Source: Pontibacterium sp049603715
GTDB lineage: Bacteria; Pseudomonadota; Gammaproteobacteria; Pseudomonadales; Balneatricaceae
DNA length: 64,000 bases
Direction of reading: 5' to 3'
Assembly: GCA_049603715.1 (NCBI GenBank)
Contig: JBMYSW010000004.1
Coordinates: 62,001-126,000 of the forward strand
The notes under the pieces are model-generated. The model had not been told where the DNA came from. It saw nothing but the letters and a program-made list of their open reading frames with translations, and did no database searches. Positions within the stretch are counted from its first letter, which is position 1; the number at the start of each line of letters is the position of its first letter. This document shows, in pieces, positions 15,611 to 24,466 of this stretch. Both the position numbers and the translations under genes were made by a program.

Positions 15611-17986
15611 TTAAAACAGCTTAATTTGTGGAGCCACAAGATCGTCAAAACGCTCGCCTAAAAAGCCTAAAATACTGTCAGCCACGGGCTTAATTTGTTT
15701 GTCGATATAGTGTTGGTAGTCCAAGGGCGAGCAAATATTCTCTACGGGCTCAGCCCCTTTCGTGGTCATCACATAAGCGATGGTTTCGCCTGCGGTTATG
15801 GCTTGCGGGCGACCAAGCTTCTGCCAATAGGCTTGCAGTTTAAGCGCAGCCTGTACCTGTGGTGGTCGATTTTTGGTGTAGGTGTCGAGGTCGCGCCTTA
15901 AGCGTTTTCGATAAACTAACTGGTCGTCGCATTGGCCACGATTAATGCCATCGACGGTATCTTGCACCAGCTGTTGCCACGGCTGATCGTAAAATACCCG
16001 CGAATACAACTGCTCTTGAAAGCTACGCGCCAGCGGCGTCCAATCGGTGCGAACGTTTTCAAGCCCTTTAAATACCAGCTTTTCATCACCACTTGGGCTG
16101 CGTTTAACGCCCGCATAACGCTTTTTACTGCCTTTGTCGCTGTCGCGAATCGTCGGCATTAAAAAACGTCGGTAATGAGTTTCGTATTCAAGTTCTAGTG
16201 CGCACGGCAAGCCAAAACGGCTATCAAGTTGTTGCTGCCACCAGTCGTTAAGGTATACCGCCAAGGCCTTACCTTGGGCGTCTACCTTTTCTTCGTCAAA
16301 GTCGTCACCAAGCCACACAAACACCGAATCGGTGTCGCCGTAAATCACCTTAAAGCCAAAGGTTTCCTCAATGGCTTGCTTGGTTTTATTGAGTATTTCG
16401 TGGCCACGCAAGGTGATAGAACTCGACAAGCGCTGATCGTAAAAGCGGCAGACATTTGAACCCAACACCCCATAAAAGGAGTTCATAATGATTTTAATGG
16501 CGCGCGAGAGTGCTTCGTTGTTTTTGGCTTTGGCTCTGTCTCGTGCCGCCCAAAGGTCTTCGATCATTTTGGGAAGCAAGGCTTTATCACGGTCAAAAAT
16601 CGCATGATTAAAGCCGGGTACAAGGTTGGCCTCATCGGCATCACTTTTAGTACCTTCGGCCAAGCCCACAGGGTCAATGCGAAAGCTTCGAATAATACTG
16701 GGGTACAGGCTTTTAAAGTCGAGCACTAACACATGGTTAAACAGCCCAGGTTGCGACTCCATAACAAAGCCACCGGGTGCATCAAGACCATCAGCGCCTG
16801 AGGCAAATACAGGTGCGACATAGCCCGCACGATGCATAGGCGGCAGATACACATAATCAAATGCGGCGGCTGAGCCCCCAACCTTGTCTAGGCTTAAACC
16901 GGTTAAGCGCGCCCGCTCTTGCAAGTAGTTAATAAGGTCAGCTTTCTCAAAAATTTGCCATACCAAGCGACAGTCTTCGAGGTTGTACTTAGCCAGCGCT
17001 ACGGGCTCTTCGCGATACAGCTGCTGAATACGCTCGCCGCGATCTTCTACTTTATCAATGGCTTTGCCATGGCCTAAAAAGGTTTGCGCGACAAACTCAA
17101 GGCCGTAGCGATCGAAATGAAAAGTCGCCCCTTTAAGGGCATCAATTCCATCCACCACCAAACGTCCGGTAATTCGTGCAAAGGTTTGGCCTTGCCCCGA
17201 TTGATGCAGACGTAAGCCGGTGCCGTCACGAGCGATCGCAAAAGGGTGCCCCAAGGCTTTGGCTCGCTGCGCTAATACACGCATATCAAAGCCAATAACA
17301 TTCCAGCCGATGAGCATATCAGGGTCGAGTTTGTTGATTTCGTCCTGCAGTCGAGTAAGTAGCTCGTACTCGTTATCCACATACTCCAAATACGAAAGCT
17401 CTGAGGTGTCTTGTGGCTGGCTACCTTGGCTGCGAATCATCAGTACCTTGTGGTATTGACGCTCGCTCACCCTCACCGATTGAGCGTAGAGCCCAACTGA
17501 CAAGAGCTGTGGGTTACGTAACGTGGTTTCGATATCGAGCGAAAGGGCTTGAATGGGCACGTCAACAGACGAAGGCGTGAGGCCACGGTTAGGCTGGTCA
17601 GGGTCGTAGGCCGCGCCACTAAAGATAAACCGCTCCATTAAATAGCGGTCGGCTGGGCGAATATCTTCTTCGTGGAGTGGCACCCCGGCTTCTTCTAGCG
17701 CTTTAATCACCGCACGCTGGGTTTTAAGCGTGTCGGTGTAGAGCGCTAATACTGGGGTTTGGTCAAAGGTTTTAAGCGGTAGCGGCTCTAGTCGCCAGCC
17801 ACGTAAGTGGTAAAGCCGCGACTCGACTTCGGCTTCGTGGCTTTGCGGCACAAAAAAGACGGCTTCTTTGCGCTCAATCACCACACGTTCGGGGCCGTTA
17901 GCCGTTTTTAACCAATAGCTAAGCTGGATTTGACCACGCACATCGCGCTGGTCACGGGTTAATAACACACCTTCCATCACCGCCAC
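15611..17986 (-). CDS. polB: DNA polymerase II (family B)
   Basis: A 791-residue polymerase, close to E. coli Pol II length. It performs DNA synthesis with 3'-5' proofreading and takes part in replication restart and translesion bypass. The N-terminal exonuclease domain has LSLDIETTL (Exo I) and GWNVIGFDMRVL (Exo II). The polymerase domain has LDFKSLYPSIIRSF (motif A), KIIMNSFYGVLGS (motif B) and VIYGDTDSVFVWL (motif C, catalytic DTD). In E. coli it is SOS-induced; I saw no clear LexA box in the short gap upstream. Confidence 0.97.
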   Translation of the reverse strand: MAVMEGVLLTRDQRDVRGQIQLSYWLKTANGPERVVIERKEAVFFVPQSHEAEVESRLYHLRGWRLEPLPLKTFDQTPVLALYTDTLKTQRAVIKALEEAGVPLHEEDIRPADRYLMERFIFSGAAYDPDQPNRGLTPSSVDVPIQALSLDIETTLRNPQLLSVGLYAQSVRVSERQYHKVLMIRSQGSQPQDTSELSYLEYVDNEYELLTRLQDEINKLDPDMLIGWNVIGFDMRVLAQRAKALGHPFAIARDGTGLRLHQSGQGQTFARITGRLVVDGIDALKGATFHFDRYGLEFVAQTFLGHGKAIDKVEDRGERIQQLYREEPVALAKYNLEDCRLVWQIFEKADLINYLQERARLTGLSLDKVGGSAAAFDYVYLPPMHRAGYVAPVFASGADGLDAPGGFVMESQPGLFNHVLVLDFKSLYPSIIRSFRIDPVGLAEGTKSDADEANLVPGFNHAIFDRDKALLPKMIEDLWAARDRAKAKNNEALSRAIKIIMNSFYGVLGSNVCRFYDQRLSSSITLRGHEILNKTKQAIEETFGFKVIYGDTDSVFVWLGDDFDEEKVDAQGKALAVYLNDWWQQQLDSRFGLPCALELEYETHYRRFLMPTIRDSDKGSKKRYAGVKRSPSGDEKLVFKGLENVRTDWTPLARSFQEQLYSRVFYDQPWQQLVQDTVDGINRGQCDDQLVYRKRLRRDLDTYTKNRPPQVQAALKLQAYWQKLGRPQAITAGETIAYVMTTKGAEPVENICSPLDYQHYIDKQIKPVADSILGFLGERFDDLVAPQIKLF

Positions 17987-18041
17987 GGTTAACCCCCTAA
18001 TTCAGAGATTGGCAACTATGCCTTATATGCCTTCATATGCC

Positions 18042-19073
18042 TTACACGCCCACAGGTGGCACATCGGCAGCAAACGGCGTAATGACTTCAATGTCGCCCA
18101 GTGCAGCCAAAATATCGCTTTGCGCGGACTCTTCGAACAATAGCTTCACGTTTGGGCCTGCATCAATGGTGAGGTAAACGGGCACACCGTCGGCGCGCAA
18201 TTGCCAAACCTTGTGCATGGCTGCAACGGTTTCGGGCTGCCAGTACAACAGCGGTGGCCACGAAGACACCATGGTCGCGTGCATCGCCAAAGCATTGTGC
18301 TCAGCGCAGCTCCCCATGGTCTCAAAGTCTTTAGCTTTAATGGCGTTGCGAATAGTGACGAGGTCTTGCTCTGCCTGTTTTGGCCAGCTTTCGTAAAGTA
18401 CCGAGGTATCGCGGGTCAGGGTCATACCATCGCCAGAGTTGACTGGCTTTTGCGCAACAGACACCTTCACTAAGCCAACACGCAGCTCGGGCCACTCCAT
18501 ATCGTAACGATGCGCACAGCTATCTAAGCCGTCCGCTTGCTCGCCTTTTTGCCATTCAACAAAACCGTGATACAGCGAACGCGAAGCGCTGCCACTGCCC
18601 ATACGAGCAAAAGCCGACAGCACAGAAGCATCAAGTTCTAGCTTGTAAAAGCGCGCTAAGGCCAAGGTAAGGGCAGCAAAGCCAGAAGCCGATGAGGCCA
18701 GCCCCGCAGCCGTAGGAATAGTATTTGTGGTTTCAATCAGCAAGGGTTGTGTGCCATTGCGACGAAACAGTGCCACATACGCCAACACTTTTTTGGCAAA
18801 GCTTTCGTTTAAGTCGAGCACTTGGCCGTTTAAAGTCACACAATCTGTACCTGTGGCCGACTCAGTAATGGTGGTATGTGTACCCAAGTGGGCCAAAGAC
18901 ACCGAAATACTGCCGTTTACCGGCAAGTTAAGTGGTTTATCACGCTTTCCCCAATATTTACTAAGGGCGATATTACTGGGGGCATACGCCTCCCCTCGCT
19001 CACCTTGGGCCTTGCCCGCTAACATCTCTGGGGTTAAAAAACGGCCAACAACATCGGCTTTAGATAAACTCAC
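18042..19073 (-). CDS. mvaD: diphosphomevalonate decarboxylase
   Basis: A 343-residue GHMP-superfamily enzyme that converts mevalonate diphosphate to isopentenyl diphosphate with ATP, last step of the mevalonate pathway. Signatures are APSNIALSKYWGKRDKPLNLP near residues 30-50, a glycine/serine-rich ATP loop AAGLASSASGFAALT, and MGSGSASRSLYHGFVEW, typical of this decarboxylase rather than the kinases. It overlaps the upstream kinase gene by 14 bases, so it is in the same operon, and is its last gene. Confidence 0.93.
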   Translation of the reverse strand: MSLSKADVVGRFLTPEMLAGKAQGERGEAYAPSNIALSKYWGKRDKPLNLPVNGSISVSLAHLGTHTTITESATGTDCVTLNGQVLDLNESFAKKVLAYVALFRRNGTQPLLIETTNTIPTAAGLASSASGFAALTLALARFYKLELDASVLSAFARMGSGSASRSLYHGFVEWQKGEQADGLDSCAHRYDMEWPELRVGLVKVSVAQKPVNSGDGMTLTRDTSVLYESWPKQAEQDLVTIRNAIKAKDFETMGSCAEHNALAMHATMVSSWPPLLYWQPETVAAMHKVWQLRADGVPVYLTIDAGPNVKLLFEESAQSDILAALGDIEVITPFAADVPPVGV

Positions 19074-20034
19074 ACATCACTCCTTGCGGGGATATAGCTA
19101 CTGAAATTTCTTCGTAATGAGCCAGCGGCTCAACAGTGTTTTGATCGTCAATGACCGAGAGCACACAGTCACCCAAGCCTGAGCCAGAGATTTTAGAGCC
19201 TAAGGTGCTCGCTTGTTGGCGCAGGTTATAAATCATCTCGGATAGGTTGCCGTCGTTAACTCCAAGAGTATCAAGCAAACCTTGGTAAACATTCATCCAA
19301 TGGCCTAGCACGGCCCAATCAGCTTGCTCTACGGCTTGCTCCGCCGCCATGCTTGCTTGATGCATTAACTCATAGAGCCCGCTGTAAAACTGTGGATAAG
19401 GCGCACTAGCCGCTTCTACTTTGGCGATGACATCGGGGGTTTTCATTTTGTAGCCCACGTAATGTAAACGAACTGCTGGCACCTTAGGATAACTGGTCAC
19501 CTGACGTGGAGTTTGGGTATAGCCCACCACACCACCGTAAATGGTGGCCGCCAAGTCGGTGCCCGAGCCTCGGCCCCCTTGAACTTTATGAACCACCGCT
19601 AGGGCTTGGTCAAACACCGCGCTTTTACTCAGCGGTGTCGACTCACCTGCGTAAGCCATTAAAGCCGCAACCGTTGCTGCGGTAACGGCCGCAGAGGACC
19701 CAAGACCGACGGTATGAGAAAATTCAGAGGTAACAGTTAAGTCAAAACCTGCGGGTAGCTGTGGCGCAAAGTTACGCATAACAGCCACCATAAAACCAAG
19801 TTCGGCACAGTCAGCCAATTCATCTAGCGTACTTTGGTAATTCGCCAATGCTGAATCAACGGTTACTTTACGGTCAGCACGAGGGGTTAATGTCACAAAA
19901 ATACGTTTATCCACAGCGCAAGCTAGGGCGCGATGGCCTTTTAGCACGGCATGTTCGCCCATTAACATTAAGTTGCCAGGGGCAGATGCCTTGATCGTGC
20001 CAGGGGTATTAGTGACTAAGCAGTCTTGCGCCAT
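19060..20034 (-). CDS. GHMP kinase, presumed phosphomevalonate kinase
   Basis: A 324-residue GHMP kinase. It shows SAPGNLMLMGEHAVLKG at the N-terminus, the ATP loop TVGLGSSAAVTAATVAAL, the substrate-side QGGRGSGTDLAATIYGG and the C-terminal SKISGSGLGDCV. By operon content it should phosphorylate mevalonate or phosphomevalonate. Since the neighbouring kinase has the stronger mevalonate-kinase start, I give this one the phosphomevalonate step by elimination. Parts of the C-terminal half also resemble mevalonate kinases, so the two roles could be swapped. It overlaps both neighbours (14 and 26 bases). Confidence 0.7.
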   Translation of the reverse strand: MAQDCLVTNTPGTIKASAPGNLMLMGEHAVLKGHRALACAVDKRIFVTLTPRADRKVTVDSALANYQSTLDELADCAELGFMVAVMRNFAPQLPAGFDLTVTSEFSHTVGLGSSAAVTAATVAALMAYAGESTPLSKSAVFDQALAVVHKVQGGRGSGTDLAATIYGGVVGYTQTPRQVTSYPKVPAVRLHYVGYKMKTPDVIAKVEAASAPYPQFYSGLYELMHQASMAAEQAVEQADWAVLGHWMNVYQGLLDTLGVNDGNLSEMIYNLRQQASTLGSKISGSGLGDCVLSVIDDQNTVEPLAHYEEISVAISPQGVMCEFI

Positions 20035-21055
20035 GGGGGTCTTCCTTTAAGGGCCAAACTTTATAACCAAAGCGCTTACACAATCGCTGTAACACACCCA
20101 TATCTGGCTGGCATACCAATACAAGGCCTGCATTTTGGCCTTTGTGTGCGCCCGAGCCACTCACTTTTGCAGCGCCACCATTAAGCTCCACCAGCTCAAT
20201 AAAGCGGGCTACTTGCTTGGGCACCACACCCAAGCGCTGCAATAAACGATGGTTTTCTTTGATGCGCGCTAAGGGTAATTGCGCCATTGCAAGGTCAGTT
20301 AAAAAGCCTTGGGAGACATTTTCAAACTCAGCCCAGATATCGCTGCTACCGTGGTGCTCGCGTACATAGGATACACACTCGCCGGTTGATACTTTGGCTC
20401 GGCCCGTATTCACCAAATACCAGCCTTGCGACAAATTGGGTATCGATTGCGGCGTAGGAATACCGTTTTGCAAAACCACTTTGCCGCCAAAACTCACGGC
20501 CGAGGCATCGATTTTACTGCCGCGACCATGCTGAAGTCGTTCGCAATAACCCACCCTTTCCATACGTTCTTCAACACTTAAGGTTTGCTCAGCGAGGGCT
20601 TCGCCCAAACGCACCGCTGCCGCAATGGCTGCCGCAGAGGAGCCCATACCGCCACCGGCATGAATGGTCGAATGTGTCGTTAAAGTGTGGGGAGGTAAAC
20701 GTTCAAATAACGCGGTCAGCGACGCTAAAGGCGTTTGCAAGGATTCGCGCGCGCCCTGTGCAAGGGAGTAAATTAACAGTGCCTCGGGCGATGGTAAAAC
20801 CGAGCGGATACTCAGATCGTTTGCTAAAAAGCGATCAAAGCGTTGGTCAATATCAAGAATAAGTGCAGGGAGCTCAGCAGCAGTAAAGCGCCAAGCCTTA
20901 CGCCCCACCAGCTTAACCGACCAGTCGTGGCCTTGTGGGGCGGGAACTAAGCGCGCCGAGACATGAGCATCAATCGCCATGGCTACGGCGGGCTTGCCAT
21001 ATACCACCGAGTGCTCGCCTGTAAGGATAACCTTACCGGGCGCAGCTGCCTGCAT
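20009..21055 (-). CDS. mevalonate kinase (GHMP family)
   Basis: A 348-residue GHMP kinase. The start AAPGKVILTGEHSVVYGKPA matches the mevalonate-kinase signature PGKVILxGEHxVVYG closely. The ATP loop is GGGMGSSAAAIAAAV. A HGRGSKIDASAVSFGG segment carries the likely catalytic Asp, and AAKVSGSGAHKGQNAG closes the nucleotide site. It would make 5-phosphomevalonate. It shares one base with mvaS upstream (TAATG) and overlaps the next kinase by 26 bases, indicating strong translational coupling. See the neighbouring kinase for the ambiguity. Confidence 0.75.
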   Translation of the reverse strand: MQAAAPGKVILTGEHSVVYGKPAVAMAIDAHVSARLVPAPQGHDWSVKLVGRKAWRFTAAELPALILDIDQRFDRFLANDLSIRSVLPSPEALLIYSLAQGARESLQTPLASLTALFERLPPHTLTTHSTIHAGGGMGSSAAAIAAAVRLGEALAEQTLSVEERMERVGYCERLQHGRGSKIDASAVSFGGKVVLQNGIPTPQSIPNLSQGWYLVNTGRAKVSTGECVSYVREHHGSSDIWAEFENVSQGFLTDLAMAQLPLARIKENHRLLQRLGVVPKQVARFIELVELNGGAAKVSGSGAHKGQNAGLVLVCQPDMGVLQRLCKRFGYKVWPLKEDPHGARLLSH

Positions 21056-22221
21056 TAGACAGCTACGTATTCACGTTTATGCTCGTGAATACCCGCTAAA
21101 CGGAACTTGCCCGTGGTTTTGTTGGCAAAGCTATGAACAAGGCCATCGGTTGGTACAGTGTGCTTGTAAAGTGCAAGATACTCTTCAAAAGATACTTCTT
21201 TGCGCGCGCTTAACATGCTTTGGTGCAGCTCGCGGTGCAAAAACTTTTCGTAACCTGCCACAACTGTGCCCGAGAAAAACTCAGATACACAACCACTGCC
21301 GTAACTAAAGAAACCGATTTTTTTGCCGCCCAAGTTTTCACGGCAGTTTTCGAGTAACGAGGTCAGGCTGATGTAAATCGAAGCCGTATAGCTGTTACCA
21401 ATAATACGGTTGTAGTGCAGGGTATCTTCAACTTGTTCGCCCACCTGCTCTGCGGTTAAGCCCGCTTTGTTAACACGCGAAAGGTGCGTATGTGCCTTTT
21501 CGGCCATGCGGCTGAAAGGCAGGTGGTAGCAAAAATAGCCAAAATCGTTAAACGCCAAAGAGCTCACTTCGCGGAAGTTCTCCCACGCTTTTTTAAGTGA
21601 CTTAAGGTAGATTTTGGTTGAGTACTTGCCGTCAACCAATGCGGTTGAGCGGTAGTTTGGACGCCAGAAGTCCATCACATCTTCGGTGTGGTTACCCACT
21701 TCTGGGTCAATTTCTAGCAAACGTGGCTTGGCGGTAATTAACATCGCCACAGCACCACAACCTTGGGTCGCTTCACCAGCAGTATCCAAGTCGTAACGGG
21801 CCACGTCAGAGGCAATAACCAACACTTTCTTTTCAGGCTGGCGAGCCACTAAAGCACACGCCATTTGAATAGCCGCAGTGGCGCTGTAACACGCTTGCTT
21901 AAGCTCAACCACACGGCAGTTGCTGCCCAAGTTTAGTAACTTATGAACGTAGATGCCTGCCGCCTTTGACTGGTCAATGCCGGTCTCAGTTGCAAACATA
22001 AGGGTACTTACAGCATCAGTGCCTACGCGCTCGATTAGCGGATAAGCGGCATTGGCCGCCATGGTCACAACATCTTCGTCTGGCGCGGCCATACTCATTT
22101 TTTCTTGGCCGATACCCGTGTAATACTTTTCAGGATCTGTTTCTTGTACTTTAGCGAGAGTACGTAAATCCAAATAGAAGTTCGCTGTGTAAAAGCTAAT
22201 CTCGTCAATACCAACTGACAT
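21055..22221 (-). CDS. mvaS: hydroxymethylglutaryl-CoA synthase
   Basis: A 388-residue thiolase-fold enzyme that condenses acetyl-CoA with acetoacetyl-CoA to HMG-CoA. Visible catalytic features are Glu in FATETGIDQSKAA (about residue 80), the nucleophile Cys in VVELKQACYSATAAIQ (about 110) and His in FCYHLPFSRMAEKA (about 235). GSGCVSEFFSGT near residue 310 is the conserved glycine loop. Length agrees with bacterial MvaS. It lies 15 bases after fni. Confidence 0.96.
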   Translation of the reverse strand: MSVGIDEISFYTANFYLDLRTLAKVQETDPEKYYTGIGQEKMSMAAPDEDVVTMAANAAYPLIERVGTDAVSTLMFATETGIDQSKAAGIYVHKLLNLGSNCRVVELKQACYSATAAIQMACALVARQPEKKVLVIASDVARYDLDTAGEATQGCGAVAMLITAKPRLLEIDPEVGNHTEDVMDFWRPNYRSTALVDGKYSTKIYLKSLKKAWENFREVSSLAFNDFGYFCYHLPFSRMAEKAHTHLSRVNKAGLTAEQVGEQVEDTLHYNRIIGNSYTASIYISLTSLLENCRENLGGKKIGFFSYGSGCVSEFFSGTVVAGYEKFLHRELHQSMLSARKEVSFEEYLALYKHTVPTDGLVHSFANKTTGKFRLAGIHEHKREYVAV

Positions 22222-22236
22222 AAAGCGTCTCGATCC

Positions 22237-23265
22237 TCAATATCCATCAAGAATGAGTGTGCGGTTACCTTGTAAAGAAGCTACATCAGGCACACCCAGC
22301 AGAAACATGGCTGTTAAAAATTCTCTGCGAATCCGTTCAATTTCGTGAATGACTGCCTCAGTCGACTCCATTGCTGGTTTTAACAGAGGTGCAGCTAAAC
22401 CACACAAAGAGGCGCCGAGTATAACAGACTTCACCATATCAATCCCATCTCTTAAGCCGCCACTGGCAATGAAGGTGGCTTGCGACAGGTAAGGCTCAGC
22501 GTTTGCTAGCGCCACAGGGGTAGGAATCCCCCAATCTTGAAAAGTTAAGCCCAAATTACTGGCATCATCACGGCGGTGGTGCTCAATACGACTCCAAGAA
22601 GTACCGCCTGAGCCCGCCACATCAAAATGACGCACTCCCGCTTGTAAACCAAGCTCGATATCCGCAGGCGACAAGCCAGAGCCGACTTCTTTTAACAACA
22701 CAGGAACCGACAGCGACTTGACCAAGTGGGCAATTTTATCACCTAAACCAGAAAAATCAGTATCCCCTTCTGGTTGAACAGCCTCTTGCAGCGGGTTTAG
22801 GTGTAAATAAAGCCCTTGAGCACCTAAACACTCCACTGCGGCTTGCGCATGCTCGACACCCAAGCCGTAATTAAGCTGTACCGCACCGATATTACCAATC
22901 AGCGGCACATCGGGCGCAAGGTCACGCAGGGTAAAGCTTTCTTTTGCCTTTGGGTGAGTGAACATCACTCGCTGTGAGCCCACAGCCATAGCGACACCTG
23001 TGGCTTGTGCTGCTTCGGCCAAACGACGGTTAATTTGCTCAACCAGTGCATGATCCCCACCGGTCATCGACGAAATTAACAAAGGAAAGCTCAACGACTT
23101 ACCTAAAAACGAGACACTGGCATCAATATCACCGAGTGCCAGCTCAGGCAGTGCGCGGTGAGTCAGCTGAATACGGTCAAAATATCGCGCATCGCGATCG
23201 GTATGCGGGTCGCGCTCAATCGCACGAATGTGCTCGATTTTTCGGTTGTTGGTTAGATCTGTCAT
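22237..23265 (-). CDS. fni: isopentenyl-diphosphate delta-isomerase, type II (FMN)
   Basis: A 342-residue TIM-barrel flavoprotein that interconverts IPP and DMAPP using FMN and NADPH, unrelated to type I Idi. Motifs include NRKIEHIRAIERDP at the start, SSMTGGDHALVEQINRRLAE (FMN site), MAVGSQRVMF, LHLNPLQEAVQPEGDTDF, LLKEVGSG and DVAGSGGTSWSRIEHHR. Its start directly abuts the mvaA stop, which argues for coupled expression with HMG-CoA reductase. Confidence 0.96.
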   Translation of the reverse strand: MTDLTNNRKIEHIRAIERDPHTDRDARYFDRIQLTHRALPELALGDIDASVSFLGKSLSFPLLISSMTGGDHALVEQINRRLAEAAQATGVAMAVGSQRVMFTHPKAKESFTLRDLAPDVPLIGNIGAVQLNYGLGVEHAQAAVECLGAQGLYLHLNPLQEAVQPEGDTDFSGLGDKIAHLVKSLSVPVLLKEVGSGLSPADIELGLQAGVRHFDVAGSGGTSWSRIEHHRRDDASNLGLTFQDWGIPTPVALANAEPYLSQATFIASGGLRDGIDMVKSVILGASLCGLAAPLLKPAMESTEAVIHEIERIRREFLTAMFLLGVPDVASLQGNRTLILDGY

Positions 23266-24321
23266 TTACCGCTCTAACGCAATGTGCGCTTCCATTAGCT
23301 CGCCGGGGTTGGTTTGCGCAGCCAAAAGCGATAATTCACCACACAAAACAGTGGCCGCACAAATAGCCGCAAGGCGACGAGAGTTTTCACCTGGGTCACG
23401 GTCTGCCTTACAGCCTAGGGCTTCTAAGTTCTTCTCGACAAAGTCGAGGCCTTTGCCGTTACCCACCGTACCCATAATAAGATTTGGTACGGTACACGAG
23501 AAGTAAAGATCACCTTCGCGCACCTCGGCGTGTACTACACCTTGGCTGCCTTCAATGATATTGGCAGCGTCTTGGCCCGTAGCAAGGTAAAAAGCCAGAA
23601 GCATATTGGCATAGTGGGCATTCGCGCTGCGAAGGCCACCTGCGATCATCGTACCGATAAGGTTCTTTTTGATGTTAAGGTCAACAATCTTCTCGGGCGT
23701 GCTTTTTAAACGACGTGCAACCAAGTCGCGAGGAATAACAATTTCGGCCACCGCGTATTTACCACGACCCAAAATACCGTTTACAGCCGTGGCTTTTTTA
23801 TCCGAGCAGTAGTTAGCCGAAATAGATGAATAGCGAAGCTGTGGGTATTCCGACAAGATCCAAGGAATGATTTTATCGGCCGCGTTGGTCACCATATTGT
23901 GGCCCGAGGCGTCCCCTGTGGTGAACTCTAAACGCAAGTAAATAAGGTTACCTACCACCTGCGAGTGCATGTCGATTAGCTTGGCAAAACGGCTTGATGT
24001 AGACACCACTGTTTGAAGGTCGTCGCGACGAGCCTTGATCTTTTCTAGAGCCAACATCGCTTCGGTGGCATTGTCGGCTTCAAGCAAAATAGAGCGGGTC
24101 ATGCGCTCGTCAATAATAGTGGTACGAATCCCCTCGTCACATAAAGTAGACACTCGTGCGCCACGGCCAACCGAGTGCCAAAGCGGCGTTTCGTAGGTAG
24201 CAAGCGGCACAGTTACCTTTTCGTCTAAAACAGGGCCACTGATGTAAATAGGCCCAACGTTACGCATGGGTACTGATGCATGAGAAATTTTATGTGCTTT
24301 CATATGTTTGCCGACCGACAT
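23266..24321 (-). CDS. mvaA: hydroxymethylglutaryl-CoA reductase
   Basis: A 351-residue enzyme, the first gene of the mevalonate operon. It reduces HMG-CoA to mevalonate. Catalytic landmarks are Glu in ATYETPLWHSVGRGA, Lys in NYCSDKKATAVN, Asp in GNIIEGSQG/TGDASGHNMVTNA-type surroundings and a C-terminal His in LMEAHIALER. DPGENSRRLA and GTVGNGKGL are family stretches. It has no membrane anchor, so it is soluble. The C-terminal His motif and overall length look closer to class I catalytic domains than to the long class II bacterial enzymes. That is a judgement by eye. Confidence 0.94.
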   Translation of the reverse strand: MSVGKHMKAHKISHASVPMRNVGPIYISGPVLDEKVTVPLATYETPLWHSVGRGARVSTLCDEGIRTTIIDERMTRSILLEADNATEAMLALEKIKARRDDLQTVVSTSSRFAKLIDMHSQVVGNLIYLRLEFTTGDASGHNMVTNAADKIIPWILSEYPQLRYSSISANYCSDKKATAVNGILGRGKYAVAEIVIPRDLVARRLKSTPEKIVDLNIKKNLIGTMIAGGLRSANAHYANMLLAFYLATGQDAANIIEGSQGVVHAEVREGDLYFSCTVPNLIMGTVGNGKGLDFVEKNLEALGCKADRDPGENSRRLAAICAATVLCGELSLLAAQTNPGELMEAHIALER

Positions 24322-24466
24322 ACCCCAAAAGAACGAGGTTTTGGATTAGTAGGGAGGCAGGATTTTATATACCCACAAGAATGAATGCAATTTAACGAGG
24401 GACTGAATAGGCGCTCGGCGGGATTTATCCGCCATTCACTGGGCACACAGGCCACTCGCAAGTCGT

